Shown piece by piece: positions 7,725 to 16,009 of a DNA stretch of 38,577 nucleotides. Made by a program: the position numbers and the translations under genes. Each line of letters opens with the position of its first letter. Positions within the stretch are counted from its first letter, which is position 1. The notes under the pieces are model-generated. The model saw nothing but the letters and a program-made list of their open reading frames with translations, had not been told where the DNA came from and made no database searches. Source of the stretch: Rhodoferax sp. (GTDB taxonomy: Bacteria; Pseudomonadota; Gammaproteobacteria; Burkholderiales; Burkholderiaceae_C); the NCBI GenBank assembly GCA_021738345.1, contig JAIPCE010000011.1:1-38577 (forward strand). The letters run 5' to 3'.

Positions 7725-9980
7725 CTAGCGCGTCAGCGCCATAAAGAGTTGCGGCAGCTTTTCGGGCAAACGCGCAACCTGGTCGATGACGGTGAAGTGG
7801 TGGCCGAAAATGTCGCGCACATAGCTGTCGGCCTGGGCATCGAGGCTGATGCAGTAGCTGGTGATGCCCTGGTTGCGCAGCTCGCGCACTGCCACCTTGG
7901 CATCCGCTATCAGCAGGCGCGGATCCTGCACGTCGATGTCGGCGGGTTGGCCGTCGGTCAGCACCAGCAGCAGTTTTTTGTCGGTCTTTTGCGCCTGCAG
8001 CGTGTGTGCGGCGTGGCGCAGCGCCGCGCCCATGCGGGTCGAATAACTGGCCTGCATGGCAGCGAGACGTGCCTTGACGGAGTCGCCCCAGTGTTCACCA
8101 AAACCCTTGAGGTGCAGGTAGCGCACATCGTGGCGTGTGTTGGAGTGAAAGCCGGCAATGGCCAGCGGGTCGCCCAGTTGATCGATCGCCCACGCCAGCA
8201 GCGCAACCGCTTCCTGGCTGAGCTGCAAAGCCGTTTGCTCCGAGCCCGGCGCTTTTTCACCGAGCGATTGCGACAGGTCAAGTAGCAGCGTGACCGCGAT
8301 GCTGCGGCCGTTGCTGGTGTGGTTCAGGTTGATGCGGGGGTCGGGCTGTGCGCCAACATACAGGTCGACCAGCGCCGCAATCGCCACATCCAGGTCGAGT
8401 TCGCTGCCGTCCTCTTGGTAGCGCACCCGCACTTTGTCTTGGGGTTTGAGCGCATCGAGCATGCGCTTGAGTCGCTTGGCCAAGGCGCTGTGCTTGGCCA
8501 GCAGGGCATCGATGTCACTCGCGTTGCCGCTGGGATGCAGCCGCTCATAGAGGCTGACCCAATCCGGGCGAAAGCTCTGGTGGCCATAGTCCCACTCGGG
8601 GTAATGGCGTGGCGGCAGGTGCAAGACTTCCTGATCCGGTGGAGGCGTGCGTGGGGTGTCAAACGACTCCTCGTCGTCACTGAGTTCGTGAAAGCGCCAA
8701 AGGTGCCGGTTGTCGTCGCGGTAATCAACCTCGGTGTCGGCAAACCAGGTGTCTGGCAATTGGTCGCTTTGCAGCCGGGTTTTGGCCAGGTAGCTCAGGG
8801 CCAGACCGGCCATCTCGGACGTGCTTGACACGCCGCTGGCCAGCAGCGCCTCAAAACGCTGGACCCAGGGCGTAAGCTGAGGTTTCTCGAACCGACCGGG
8901 CGCGAACAACAGGCTGCGCGACAGGCAGGTCAGGCGGTGGCGCAGACACGAATGGGTGGCCGCATTGCAGGCGGTCTCGACCGGGTCCGGATGCAAGGCC
9001 CGCACCATGGGGCGTAAACCAGGGTAGCTGAGCAGCACCAGGGTGTCGATGCGCGCGTCTTCAAAGCACTCGATCGCCAGGCGCTGCGCCGGGCTGTAGT
9101 TGTCGGCAAAAATGGGCGTGCTCCAACGCCGGTGGCCAGCCATGTGCGCCAGGGCGAGGCGGTAGCGGTCCAGGCCAGCGATGCCGTTGCGCGCGTCAAG
9201 CGCATCAGGCAGGCGCATGCCGTCCGCATCGAAGTAAGGCATGCTGGTGTGTGCCGACTCCAAACCGGTGGCGTATGGCACCATTGGCATTGACTCCTGC
9301 CAGAGCGCCCGCAGGGTCAGATCGAGCGAGCGCATGTGGTCCATCAGCAAGGTGCCACGGCGTTCGCGCTGCAGCACGGCACGGCTATCGCTCGATGCCA
9401 GGCTAAAGAATTCGCGCTGCTGATCGGGGTGGTGGTGGTAGTTGCGAATGCCGTAGTGCACCCAATGTGTCAGCCCCTCGATGCTCAGCACGCTGAGCAG
9501 TTGGGGTGCTTTTTCAAAGAAGATGGCGAGACTTGGGCTGGCATAGGTCTTATGGATGCCATGCACGGAGCCGCTGGTGCGATCGAGCAAGACCAGACTC
9601 AGGTCCAGATAGTGCTGCAACTGCGCCTGGGTTGGCAGGCGGCGCGCCACCGCCGCCAGGGTCTGCAAAAACGGCGCGATGGCTTTGCCGTTGGGCGAGC
9701 GGTTGATCAGGCGCACCGTCGCCATGACCGGAATCAGTGCCGCTTCACCGACCAGTGGCACCACCTGCGGCCACTCTTGCAAGAACACCAGCACGGGTTC
9801 CACGCCGCGGCCCATCTTGCCCAGAAAGCGCGCCTGGGCCAGAAACTCGTCTATTCCTTCGGCACTGAGCAGGCTGCTGGCCTGTGCCATACAGGCCTCA
9901 AAAACATCGTCAATCTGCGCAAAACCGCAGTCAAGCTGCTTGCGCCAGACCTCCAGTTGCGCGAGGGACGGGTTGGTCAT
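7725..9980 (-). CDS. cbbO: CbbO, von Willebrand factor A subunit of the RuBisCO activase
   Basis: A 751-residue CbbO/NorD-family protein. The C-terminal von Willebrand factor A domain carries the metal-ion-dependent adhesion motif DLSQS at residues 568-572 and a later VLTDGQPADID segment. In autotrophs CbbO is the adaptor that docks the AAA+ motor CbbQ onto RuBisCO to pull off inhibitory sugar phosphates. It is the third gene of cbbM-cbbQ-cbbO on the minus strand, its ATG overlapping the cbbQ stop by 4 bp (9977-9980), so translation is coupled. The acidic middle segment (SDDEESFDTPRTPPPDQE) looks like a flexible linker. NorD of nitric oxide reductase is a paralogue, but the RuBisCO gene upstream settles the assignment. 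Confidence 0.93.
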   Translation of the reverse strand: MTNPSLAQLEVWRKQLDCGFAQIDDVFEACMAQASSLLSAEGIDEFLAQARFLGKMGRGVEPVLVFLQEWPQVVPLVGEAALIPVMATVRLINRSPNGKAIAPFLQTLAAVARRLPTQAQLQHYLDLSLVLLDRTSGSVHGIHKTYASPSLAIFFEKAPQLLSVLSIEGLTHWVHYGIRNYHHHPDQQREFFSLASSDSRAVLQRERRGTLLMDHMRSLDLTLRALWQESMPMVPYATGLESAHTSMPYFDADGMRLPDALDARNGIAGLDRYRLALAHMAGHRRWSTPIFADNYSPAQRLAIECFEDARIDTLVLLSYPGLRPMVRALHPDPVETACNAATHSCLRHRLTCLSRSLLFAPGRFEKPQLTPWVQRFEALLASGVSSTSEMAGLALSYLAKTRLQSDQLPDTWFADTEVDYRDDNRHLWRFHELSDDEESFDTPRTPPPDQEVLHLPPRHYPEWDYGHQSFRPDWVSLYERLHPSGNASDIDALLAKHSALAKRLKRMLDALKPQDKVRVRYQEDGSELDLDVAIAALVDLYVGAQPDPRINLNHTSNGRSIAVTLLLDLSQSLGEKAPGSEQTALQLSQEAVALLAWAIDQLGDPLAIAGFHSNTRHDVRYLHLKGFGEHWGDSVKARLAAMQASYSTRMGAALRHAAHTLQAQKTDKKLLLVLTDGQPADIDVQDPRLLIADAKVAVRELRNQGITSYCISLDAQADSYVRDIFGHHFTVIDQVARLPEKLPQLFMALTR

Positions 9981-10810
9981 TGCCCAAACACGGCATCGAT
10001 CGCATGGTCGAGTGTGGCGCGGATGTCGGCGTCGTCGGTGATAGGACGCACCAAGGCCATGCGGCAGGCATCCAGCGGATCAATCTCGTCCTTGATCAGG
10101 GTTGCCGCGTAGACCAGCAGGCGGGTGGAAATACCCTCGGTGAGCCCGTGCCCCTTGAGTGCGCGCGCGGCGCTGGCCACCGACACCAGACGCACCGCGT
10201 CGGCCAACGGCAAACCGGTCTCCTGGGCGACGATGCCCGCTTCGAGTGCCGGAGCGGGATAGTCAAAGTCAAAGCCGACAAACCGCTGTTTGGTCGACTG
10301 CTTCAGGTCCTTCATGAGGCTTTGGTAGCCCGGGTTGTAGGAAATGACTAACTGAAAATCGGGGTGGGCCTGCACCAGCTCGCCCTTTTTGTCGAGCGGC
10401 AACTGGCGGCGGTGGTCGGTCAGGGGGTGGATCACCACCGTGGTGTCCTGGCGCGCCTCGACGATTTCGTCGAGATAACAGAGTGCCCCGATGCGTGCCG
10501 CCGTGGTCAGCGGACCGTCGAGCCAGCGGGTGCCGGTGGGCTCCAGCAGGTAGCGGCCCACCAGGTCGGAGGCGGTCATGTCTTCGTTGCAGGCCACGGT
10601 GACCAGTGGTTTGCCCAGTTTCCAGGCCATGTATTCGACAAAACGCGACTTGCCGCAGCCTGTCGGTCCCTTGAGCATGACCGGCAGGCGTGCCCGGTAG
10701 GCGGCCTCATACAGGCTGACTTCGCGGGCCTGCGGCTGGTAGAACGGCTCGCGCTGGACCAGGTACTGGTCGCGCAAGGCGGCGCTGTGCGCGCTATCGG
10801 TGTCCACCAT
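9977..10810 (-). CDS. cbbQ: CbbQ, AAA+ ATPase of the RuBisCO activase
   Basis: A 277-residue MoxR-type AAA+ ATPase. Walker A is GPTGCGKS, Walker B is CYLDEI, and the sensor region VISYNPGYQSLMKDLKQSTKQRF is diagnostic for the CbbQ/NorQ group. It assembles as a hexamer and, with CbbO, reactivates inhibited RuBisCO by ATP-driven remodelling. The start is uncertain: ATG 10810 has an AAGAAG-like ribosome binding site 5 bases upstream, while ATG 10831 adds seven residues but lacks one. The frame is open well beyond, into the cbbM gene, which is not meaningful. It lies 38 bp after cbbM and overlaps cbbO by 4 bp. Confidence 0.94.
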   Translation of the reverse strand: MVDTDSAHSAALRDQYLVQREPFYQPQAREVSLYEAAYRARLPVMLKGPTGCGKSRFVEYMAWKLGKPLVTVACNEDMTASDLVGRYLLEPTGTRWLDGPLTTAARIGALCYLDEIVEARQDTTVVIHPLTDHRRQLPLDKKGELVQAHPDFQLVISYNPGYQSLMKDLKQSTKQRFVGFDFDYPAPALEAGIVAQETGLPLADAVRLVSVASAARALKGHGLTEGISTRLLVYAATLIKDEIDPLDACRMALVRPITDDADIRATLDHAIDAVFGQ

Positions 10811-10848
10811 GCGATCTTCTTGCGGGGTCATGACTGGCACGGGTCGAC

Positions 10849-12228
10849 TTATTTGTGAACACCAAGTTTTTCGCGCCAGCCTGGGAACAGGGTGTCGGCA
10901 TCGCCCGGGAACGACGCAAAAGCGCGCGCAAACTCCTTGTGCTCTTTGGCAAACTCGATGGGGTCGGCACCCGACTTCCAGCATTCGTACGACTGGCGCA
11001 GCGAAATGGCACCTGCCGCGGGCGAGTCAATGTGGCCGTAGGAGCCGCCGCCCGAGGTATTGATGACATTGCCGTGGCCCAGGTTCTTGAAAAAACCGGG
11101 CAGGCGCAAGGCGTTCATGCCACCCGAAATAATCGGGGTGGTGGGCTTCATGCCATACCACTTCTGAAAATAGACCGGGCCCTGGCACTCGTCACGCTCG
11201 ATCATGTAGGCAATCTGGCGGTCGTCGTTTTCGCCTTCCATCTTGCCGTAGCCCATGGTCCCGACGTGAATACCGGACGCCCCTTGCAGACGCGATATCT
11301 TGGCCAGTACAAAAGCGGTGTAGCCGCGCTTGGCGCTGGGGCTGGTGATCATGCCGTGGCCGGCGCGGTGGTAGTGCAGGTACTGGTTGGGATACTGGCG
11401 CCGCGCAGTGGTGATCATGCCGGGGCCACCGACAAAACCATCGACCAAAAAAGCGACCTTATCGGCATCGGGACCAAAGGTCTCGAGGATGAAGTCGGCA
11501 CGGGCACACATCTCATAGTGGTCGTCAGCCGTGATATTGGCAGAAAACAGCTTGGGCTGGCCGGTCTCATCCTGCGCCCGCTTCATGGCATCAGCGACCA
11601 GGGGAATGGTCTTTTTCATGGGCGCAAAAACTTGGTTGCCTTGCGGCTCATCGTTCTTGATGAAGTCGCCGCCGAGCCAGAACTGGTAGGCCGCCGCCGC
11701 AAACGGCTCTGGGCGCAGGCCCAGCTTGGGCTTGATGATGGTGCCGGCAATATAGCCACCGTCCTTGATCGGACGGCCCAGAATGCGCCACATGTCCGAG
11801 ATGTCCTTGGCCGGACCGTCAAACAACTGAATCGCGCGCTCGGGCATGTAAAAGTCGTGAATCTTGGCGTGCTTGATATCGCCCATGCCCTGGTTGTTGC
11901 CAATCACCAGCGTCAGGAACGACACAATCATCATGCGTCCGTCGGTCAGGTTGCGGTCGAACAGGTCAATGGGGTAGGCGATCCGCATGTCTTCGGTCGC
12001 TTCGTCGATGTAGTACACCAGCGCATCGACACCCCGCGTGAAATCGTCGGTGGTGGAGACCTCGACATTGGTGCCGGTGGACGATTCAGCAGCAAAGTGC
12101 GCTGCCGCCTCCAGGTAGCCGTAACCGGGTTTGGGGGCCATCTTGTAGGCCACCAAGATATGCCTGCCACCAGCGATCAGATCAGATTCTTTGAGGCTCA
12201 GGTCAGCGTAACGGTTCGATTGGTCCAT
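10849..12228 (-). CDS. cbbM: Ribulose-1,5-bisphosphate carboxylase/oxygenase, form II (CbbM)
   Basis: A 459-residue form II RuBisCO, which fixes CO2 onto ribulose bisphosphate in the Calvin cycle. All catalytic residues fall at the numbers known from the Rhodospirillum rubrum enzyme: Lys166 in GTIIKPKLG, the carbamylated Lys191 with Asp193 and Glu194 in [11 protein letters not shown], His287 in HYHRAGH and loop-6 Lys329 in GYGKMEGE. Form II enzymes have low CO2/O2 specificity and suit high-CO2, low-oxygen conditions. The start at 12228 is preferred over 12234 because GGAG sits seven bases before it. No small subunit gene is present, as expected. It heads the cbbMQO unit; candidate operator palindromes lie upstream. 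Confidence 0.98.
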   Translation of the reverse strand: MDQSNRYADLSLKESDLIAGGRHILVAYKMAPKPGYGYLEAAAHFAAESSTGTNVEVSTTDDFTRGVDALVYYIDEATEDMRIAYPIDLFDRNLTDGRMMIVSFLTLVIGNNQGMGDIKHAKIHDFYMPERAIQLFDGPAKDISDMWRILGRPIKDGGYIAGTIIKPKLGLRPEPFAAAAYQFWLGGDFIKNDEPQGNQVFAPMKKTIPLVADAMKRAQDETGQPKLFSANITADDHYEMCARADFILETFGPDADKVAFLVDGFVGGPGMITTARRQYPNQYLHYHRAGHGMITSPSAKRGYTAFVLAKISRLQGASGIHVGTMGYGKMEGENDDRQIAYMIERDECQGPVYFQKWYGMKPTTPIISGGMNALRLPGFFKNLGHGNVINTSGGGSYGHIDSPAAGAISLRQSYECWKSGADPIEFAKEHKEFARAFASFPGDADTLFPGWREKLGVHK

Positions 12229-12234
12229 GTTCAT

Positions 12235-12345
12235 ACTCCGGGTGGAAGACAGCGTGTGCTGCGAATGGATCGAACTATAGAGATGCTAACTCATAATGAA
12301 AAGTCAAATTAAATTTTCATATCATCAGATTTTTATGATGAATAA
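12235..12345 (-). promoter_or_regulatory. cbbM upstream region with two palindromes (candidate LysR/CbbR operator)
   Basis: The DNA in front of cbbM turns abruptly AT-rich. It holds an inverted repeat ATGAAAA-N11-TTTTCAT at 12296-12320 and a second one, CATCA-N8-TGATG, at 12323-12340. LysR-type regulators such as CbbR bind AT-rich dyads of roughly this size (T-N11-A type) upstream of cbb operons, so these are candidate operators. I found no convincing sigma-70 boxes at standard spacing. No cbbR gene lies next to it. The second palindrome overlaps the stop of the orphan coding fragment at 12333. The role is an inference from position and symmetry. Confidence 0.45.
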
Positions 12346-12575
12346 ATCTCTCTGCGGTACGTGATCATGGTTCGACTGATCCTGCCAAATCGAACGATTG
12401 CGTAGCCTTCGCGTTCTTCGATCTGAAAGCCATTCATAGCCCTTGCGGAAATAATCCACAGGCTGTCTCTTGGCTTAAGGTGACTTACGAAATTTCGCCA
12501 GACACTGTTCAGAAATCCAAATGGGAGATCAGGGACGGCACCTAACCCATCCTTAACGTAAGACCACAGGAATCC
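12333..12575 (-). pseudogene. Orphan C-terminal coding fragment, unrecognised
   Basis: Reading the minus strand from about 12575 to the stop at 12333 gives roughly 80 uninterrupted codons with protein-like composition: KDGLGAVPDLPFGFLNS, then HLKPRDSLWIISARAMNGFQ, then EEREGYAIVRFGRISRTM. There is no plausible start codon upstream: the frame runs into the antisense of the adjacent reductase remnant at about 12575, so the 5-prime part seems to have been lost at a rearrangement junction. An internal ATG would give only about 32 residues. I do not recognise the family. It might instead be chance, but alternating hydrophobic and charged residues and the clean ending argue for a genuine remnant. 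Confidence 0.45.
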
Positions 12576-13119
12576 TGGGCGTGGAGGTGTTGCAGGGCTA
12601 CGGGTTGGAAGAACTGGGCATTCCCACCCACCGCACCGTGGACACCAACGACTACCTGCAAACCCTCTACCCCAATATCTAGCCGCAGGCGACGTGGCCG
12701 GGCCTTACCAGTTCACCCACACCCCGGCGCTCCAGGCTTGGTGTGCGACAGTGAATGCGCTATTTGGCGAGTGGAAGATGTTCAAGGCCGATTACTCAGT
12801 CATCCCTTGGGCCACCTTCATCGACCCCGAGGTGTCGCGTGTCGGCCTGAACGTGCAGGAAGCTAAAGCCCAAAACCTGCCGTTTGAAGTGACCAAGTAC
12901 GGCATTGACGACTTGGACCGCGCCATTGCCGACAGCGAAGCCCAGGGCTTTGTGAAGGTGCTGACCGTGCCCGGCAAAGACACCATTCTGAGCACCATTC
13001 ACACCTACCCCACGCTGTCCGAGGCCAACAAATTCGCGGCGGGCGAGTGGAAGCGCGCCCACGCCCCCGAGCAACTGCTGGCCTGGGTGAAGAAAAACCA
13101 CGACTGGAAGCGGCGCTGA
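12576..13119 (+). pseudogene. FAD/disulfide reductase (mercuric reductase-like), degenerate C-terminal remnant
   Basis: Translation shows the back half of a class I pyridine nucleotide-disulfide oxidoreductase. GYGLEELGIPTHRTVDTNDY and LQTLYPNI end at a TAG at about 12680; one base is missing, and shifting frame restores AAGDVAGPYQFTHTP, the FAD-binding GD motif. It continues through SVIPWATFIDPEVSRVGLN and the C-terminal dimerisation region to the stop at 13119. A second lesion lies near 12985-12995: the frame jumps from VPGKDTIL straight to STIHTYPTLSEANK, skipping about 30 residues normally present between two similar ILG segments. The N-terminal FAD domain and CxxxxC disulfide are absent. 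Clearly nonfunctional. Confidence 0.85.
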
Positions 13120-13480
13120 AAGGATTTCACACAATGCAACGCAGACACCTCATCAAGGCATCGTTGCCGCATCAAAATACCTATGTGCTGGCGCTGTTTT
13201 TGACCAACAAAACTCCTTGGACTGTTGAAACCACCATGCGTCGTACGAGGCTAGGGTTTGCCATTACCACGGCGCTGGCAACGGCACCGGTCGTGGTGGT
13301 ACGGCGCGACACAGATGCACGCCGACCAACTGCAAAGCAAGCCGGCCGATACCACTGTGGTCTACGTCGGCTTTTGTTGCATCAGGTGACCTTAACGGAT
13401 CGCCCTGATCTTCATTTTGACCCGACCCTCCTTGGTGATTGAACGACAATCCAACCATGACCCTACTCAGGAGCTGAGCC
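13120..13480. other. Low-coding stretch between remnant genes
   Basis: No intact gene is convincing here. At 13134 an ATG with AAGGA upstream opens MQRRHLIKAS, which looks like the first residues of a Tat or Sec signal peptide of a gene once downstream of the reductase. It continues open to 13442, but the composition after the first ten codons is not protein-like (many Arg and His, no domain), so it appears to be fused to unrelated DNA. I see no tRNA, terminator or repeat. Confidence 0.5.
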
Positions 13481-14041
13481 ATGGCATCTGCGCTAACCCA
13501 TCCGAACATGACAGTCAACAATTACTTGACCTGGGAGGCCGAGCAGACCGAGAAGCACGATTTTTTTCGCGGCGACGTTTTTGCCATGACCGGCGGCACC
13601 CTGCGGCACAACAAAGCAAGCCTTGCCAGTGCGATCGCGTTCAAGGCTCACCTGAAGGGCCAAGCGTGTGAGGTGTTTTCTGGCGATGTCATGGTGGCAG
13701 TCGATGTTGCCGAGCACATGTTCTACCCCGACGTGGTGGTGACCTGTAACGCAAACGACCTGAGCGACCTGAATGCGGCCCAGATCAGCGCACCGATGTT
13801 GGTGCTGGAGGTGTTGTCGCCCTCGACGGCAGCCTATGACCGAGGGCAAAAGTTCTTGAGCCTGCAAAAATTGTCCAGCCTGCAGGAGTACGCGCTGCTG
13901 GATGTACAAGCGCCGCGGCTGGAGGTGCATCGACGCAATGCAGCAGGACGGTTTGAGCTGTATGTTTTTGAAGGCGCGGACTGCGAAGCCGAGCTCGCCA
14001 GCATTGGCTGGCGCGGGCCAGTGGCTGCGTTGATCGATTGA
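13481..14041 (+). CDS. Uma2-family (DUF820) restriction-endonuclease-fold protein
   Basis: A 186-residue protein of the Uma2/DUF820 family, which has the PD-(D/E)XK nuclease fold. Visible signatures are the early MTVNNYLTWEAEQTEKHDFFRGDVFAMTG segment with the conserved E/D ahead of the fold core, YPDVVVTC, LVLEVLSPSTAAYDRGQK with the candidate catalytic Asp and Glu/Lys, and LQEYALLD near the end. These proteins are common in cyanobacteria and sporadic elsewhere; their cellular role is not established, although mobile or defence-linked roles are often suspected. The gene appears intact and sits between two decayed genes, consistent with a horizontally acquired segment. Confidence 0.85.
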   Translation: MASALTHPNMTVNNYLTWEAEQTEKHDFFRGDVFAMTGGTLRHNKASLASAIAFKAHLKGQACEVFSGDVMVAVDVAEHMFYPDVVVTCNANDLSDLNAAQISAPMLVLEVLSPSTAAYDRGQKFLSLQKLSSLQEYALLDVQAPRLEVHRRNAAGRFELYVFEGADCEAELASIGWRGPVAALID

Positions 14042-14211
14042 ATTTCAGGGCAAACCGCGGTTTGTACCCCAATTTTCCCAGTGTCGTCCAAGCCGTTCAT
14101 TTGGCTGATGAACGATACATTGTGTGGCTGATTGGGTGCGCATTGCCCGGTCTGGGTATCAAAAAAAGTCATTGGTTTTTGCGCTGTAAGCTGTTGTTTG
14201 TGGAGCAAGCT

Positions 14212-15142
14212 TCATACTCCCTTGTCGGCATCGGAGCGTTCACCCGTTTGCAGGCGCCATAGCGCTGCATAGCCCCCGTTGCGTGCCAGCAAGGTGTCGT
14301 GCGTACCACTTTCCACGATCCTTCCGCCCTCTAATAAATGGATGCAATCGGCCTGGCGCACCGTCGAGAGGCGGTGCGCAATCACGATGGTGGTGCGGTT
14401 GCGACTCCGGTAGGCGTTGCTGCCCTGCTCGATATGTTGTGCCTCAAAGGTCTCTGTGGCAAAGGCCTTGAAGGTGGCGAGTCCGAGCAGATTGTTGTTG
14501 AGCCGGGCACTGACATCGCCCGCCGCTTCGCGGACCTCGGTGTAGCGCGGCGCCAGGCGTTTCTGAAACCAGAAGGCACCCACCAGAATCGCCGGCACGG
14601 GCAAGAGTGCAATGACCGCAATACCCGGCTGAAGCGCAAAGAAAACCGCACTGACCATGACCGACGAGCACAGCACCTGAATGATGCTATTGGCACCGCC
14701 ATTCAAAAAGCGCTCAAGCTGGTTGATGTCGTCGTTCAGAATGGACATCAAATTACCGGTGCGCTGGGTCTCAAAATACGCCATATCCAGACGCTGCACC
14801 CGACCGTAGACATCCAGGCGCAGACCATGCTGAATATCCTGCGCCAGGCCGCGCCACTTGAGAGGTGGTACAGGTACTCAAACAGTGACTCCCCACCCCA
14901 GATCAGCACGTTGGCAACGCCCAGCACCAGCAGCTGCTGCCAGGTGTCGGTAATCCCCACCGACACGAGCACATGGCGCGCCAGGAAACTCTCTTCGCCC
15001 TTGACGACCACATCAACCGCGGCACCGATCAGGACCTCGGGCAGGATGTCAATAACTTGTTCAGGACCGAATACAGCGCCGCGAGCCGGAAGTCCCGGCG
15101 GTAGCGCACCGCGTAGCGGGTTAACTTTTGAAATGGATGCAT
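14212..15142 (-). pseudogene. ABC exporter (fused permease-ATPase), degenerate
   Basis: The minus strand from ATG 15142 gives MHPFQKLTRYAVRYRRDFR and LAALYSVLN, the start of a lipid/multidrug ABC exporter. One base is then lost near 15057 (frame restored at DILPEVLIGAAVDVV) and the frame slips again near 14860 (restored at [19 protein letters not shown]). The third part continues as [26 protein letters not shown], the normal transmembrane domain, until about 14396. There YRSRNR is joined directly to [13 protein letters not shown] of the nucleotide-binding domain. Walker A, the signature motif and Walker B are therefore deleted. A 195-codon chimera (14212-14799) remains open but cannot bind ATP normally. 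Confidence 0.88.
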
Positions 15143-15412
15143 GCGTTGGATGGTATACGGTGCGGCTGCGACCGTTCATATTGCACAGATCAAAGGCATT
15201 CGGATGCCTACAACCCAATGCTTTTGCCTGCTTCGACAAACCTCTCTGCTATTTCCACATCCCTGACCGATCCATCAATAAAATACAGCGCAAATCGCCA
15301 CTTCTGCGCACCATGCCGCATTTCAGGGATATTGCGCCAATCTTGCCTCCAAAGTAACCGCAAGGGAAGGGTTCGATTTTCCCTTCTGTGCTGAAATGAA
15401 AGAGAAATACGG
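15143..15412. promoter_or_regulatory. Intergenic region upstream of the rhodanese gene
   Basis: No gene is supported in these 270 bp. Near its end lies an inverted repeat, AAGGGAA-N10-TTCCCTT at 15362-15385, 27 bp before the rhodanese ATG. It has no following T run, so it is more likely an operator or mRNA leader hairpin than a terminator. Confidence 0.35.
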
Positions 15413-15877
15413 ATGAAACATTATGAAGAACTGGTGACCGAAGCATTAAGCCGCGTGAAAGAGCTAATGCCTTGGGATTTAGTCCATAAATTGGCCGCGG
15501 ACGAAAAGCCATTGTTGTTGGATGTACGAGAGCCAGCAGAGTTTGCCGCACTACACATTGATGGCGCCATGAATGTACCACGAGGTATCTTGGAGCAATC
15601 CTGTGAATGGGATTACGATGAAACTATTCCCGAGTTGGTCACCGGCCGCGACCGCGAGATTGTCGTGATCTGCCGCTCCGGCAAACGCTCAGTGCTGGCC
15701 GCTGACATGATGCTAAAAATGGGATTTACCAAAGTAATTTCACTTAAAACTGGCATGCGTGGCTGGAGCGACTATGAGCAGCCCATGACCAATGCGCGTG
15801 GTACTGAGTTGACAGCAGATGACGGAGATGTATTACTCGCATCACAAATAAAACCAGAGCAACGCAAACCGAAGTAA
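15413..15877 (+). CDS. Rhodanese-domain sulfurtransferase
   Basis: A 154-residue single-domain rhodanese. Residues about 35-125 carry LLLDVREPAEFAALHIDGAMNVP and the active-site loop CRSGKRS, whose Cys takes up a sulfane sulfur. The last 30 residues form a polar tail. It is probably cytoplasmic, with no signal peptide. Rhodaneses transfer sulfur to acceptors such as cyanide, thiols or carrier proteins. A/T-ending codons are noticeably more frequent than in neighbouring genes, suggesting a different origin. It stands alone between the broken ABC exporter and a convergent multicopper oxidase; a role in metal or sulfide stress is only suggested by that neighbour. Confidence 0.88.
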   Translation: MKHYEELVTEALSRVKELMPWDLVHKLAADEKPLLLDVREPAEFAALHIDGAMNVPRGILEQSCEWDYDETIPELVTGRDREIVVICRSGKRSVLAADMMLKMGFTKVISLKTGMRGWSDYEQPMTNARGTELTADDGDVLLASQIKPEQRKPK

Positions 15878-16009
15878 TACTTCAGTAGTCGGCCTAGCAA
15901 ACCCGGTACCCCGTTTTCCACATTCCTGAGCTTGATTTTTCGGTATCTTGCGGAATCGTCATGTAATTGGGCCGATAGTTATCTCACGAAGATTCAAAGC
16001 GACATCACT

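Noticed and set aside
7616-7760. Minus-strand translation downstream of cbbO giving [11 protein letters not shown] ... AARLKAER
   Set aside because: It reads like a protein end but has no start codon in frame and overlaps the real cbbO 3-prime end; GC-rich shadow frames often look this way.
10855-12312. 485-codon plus-strand frame opposite cbbM
   Set aside because: It is antisense to a RuBisCO gene with every catalytic residue in place; composition rich in Gly, Val, Arg and His marks a shadow.
13134-13442. Frame beginning MQRRHLIKAS
   Set aside because: The first ten residues look like a signal peptide start, but the rest has no recognisable character; kept only as a possible truncated remnant.
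15362-15385. AAGGGAA/TTCCCTT hairpin as a terminator
   Set aside because: No T run follows on either strand within a few bases, so intrinsic termination is not supported.
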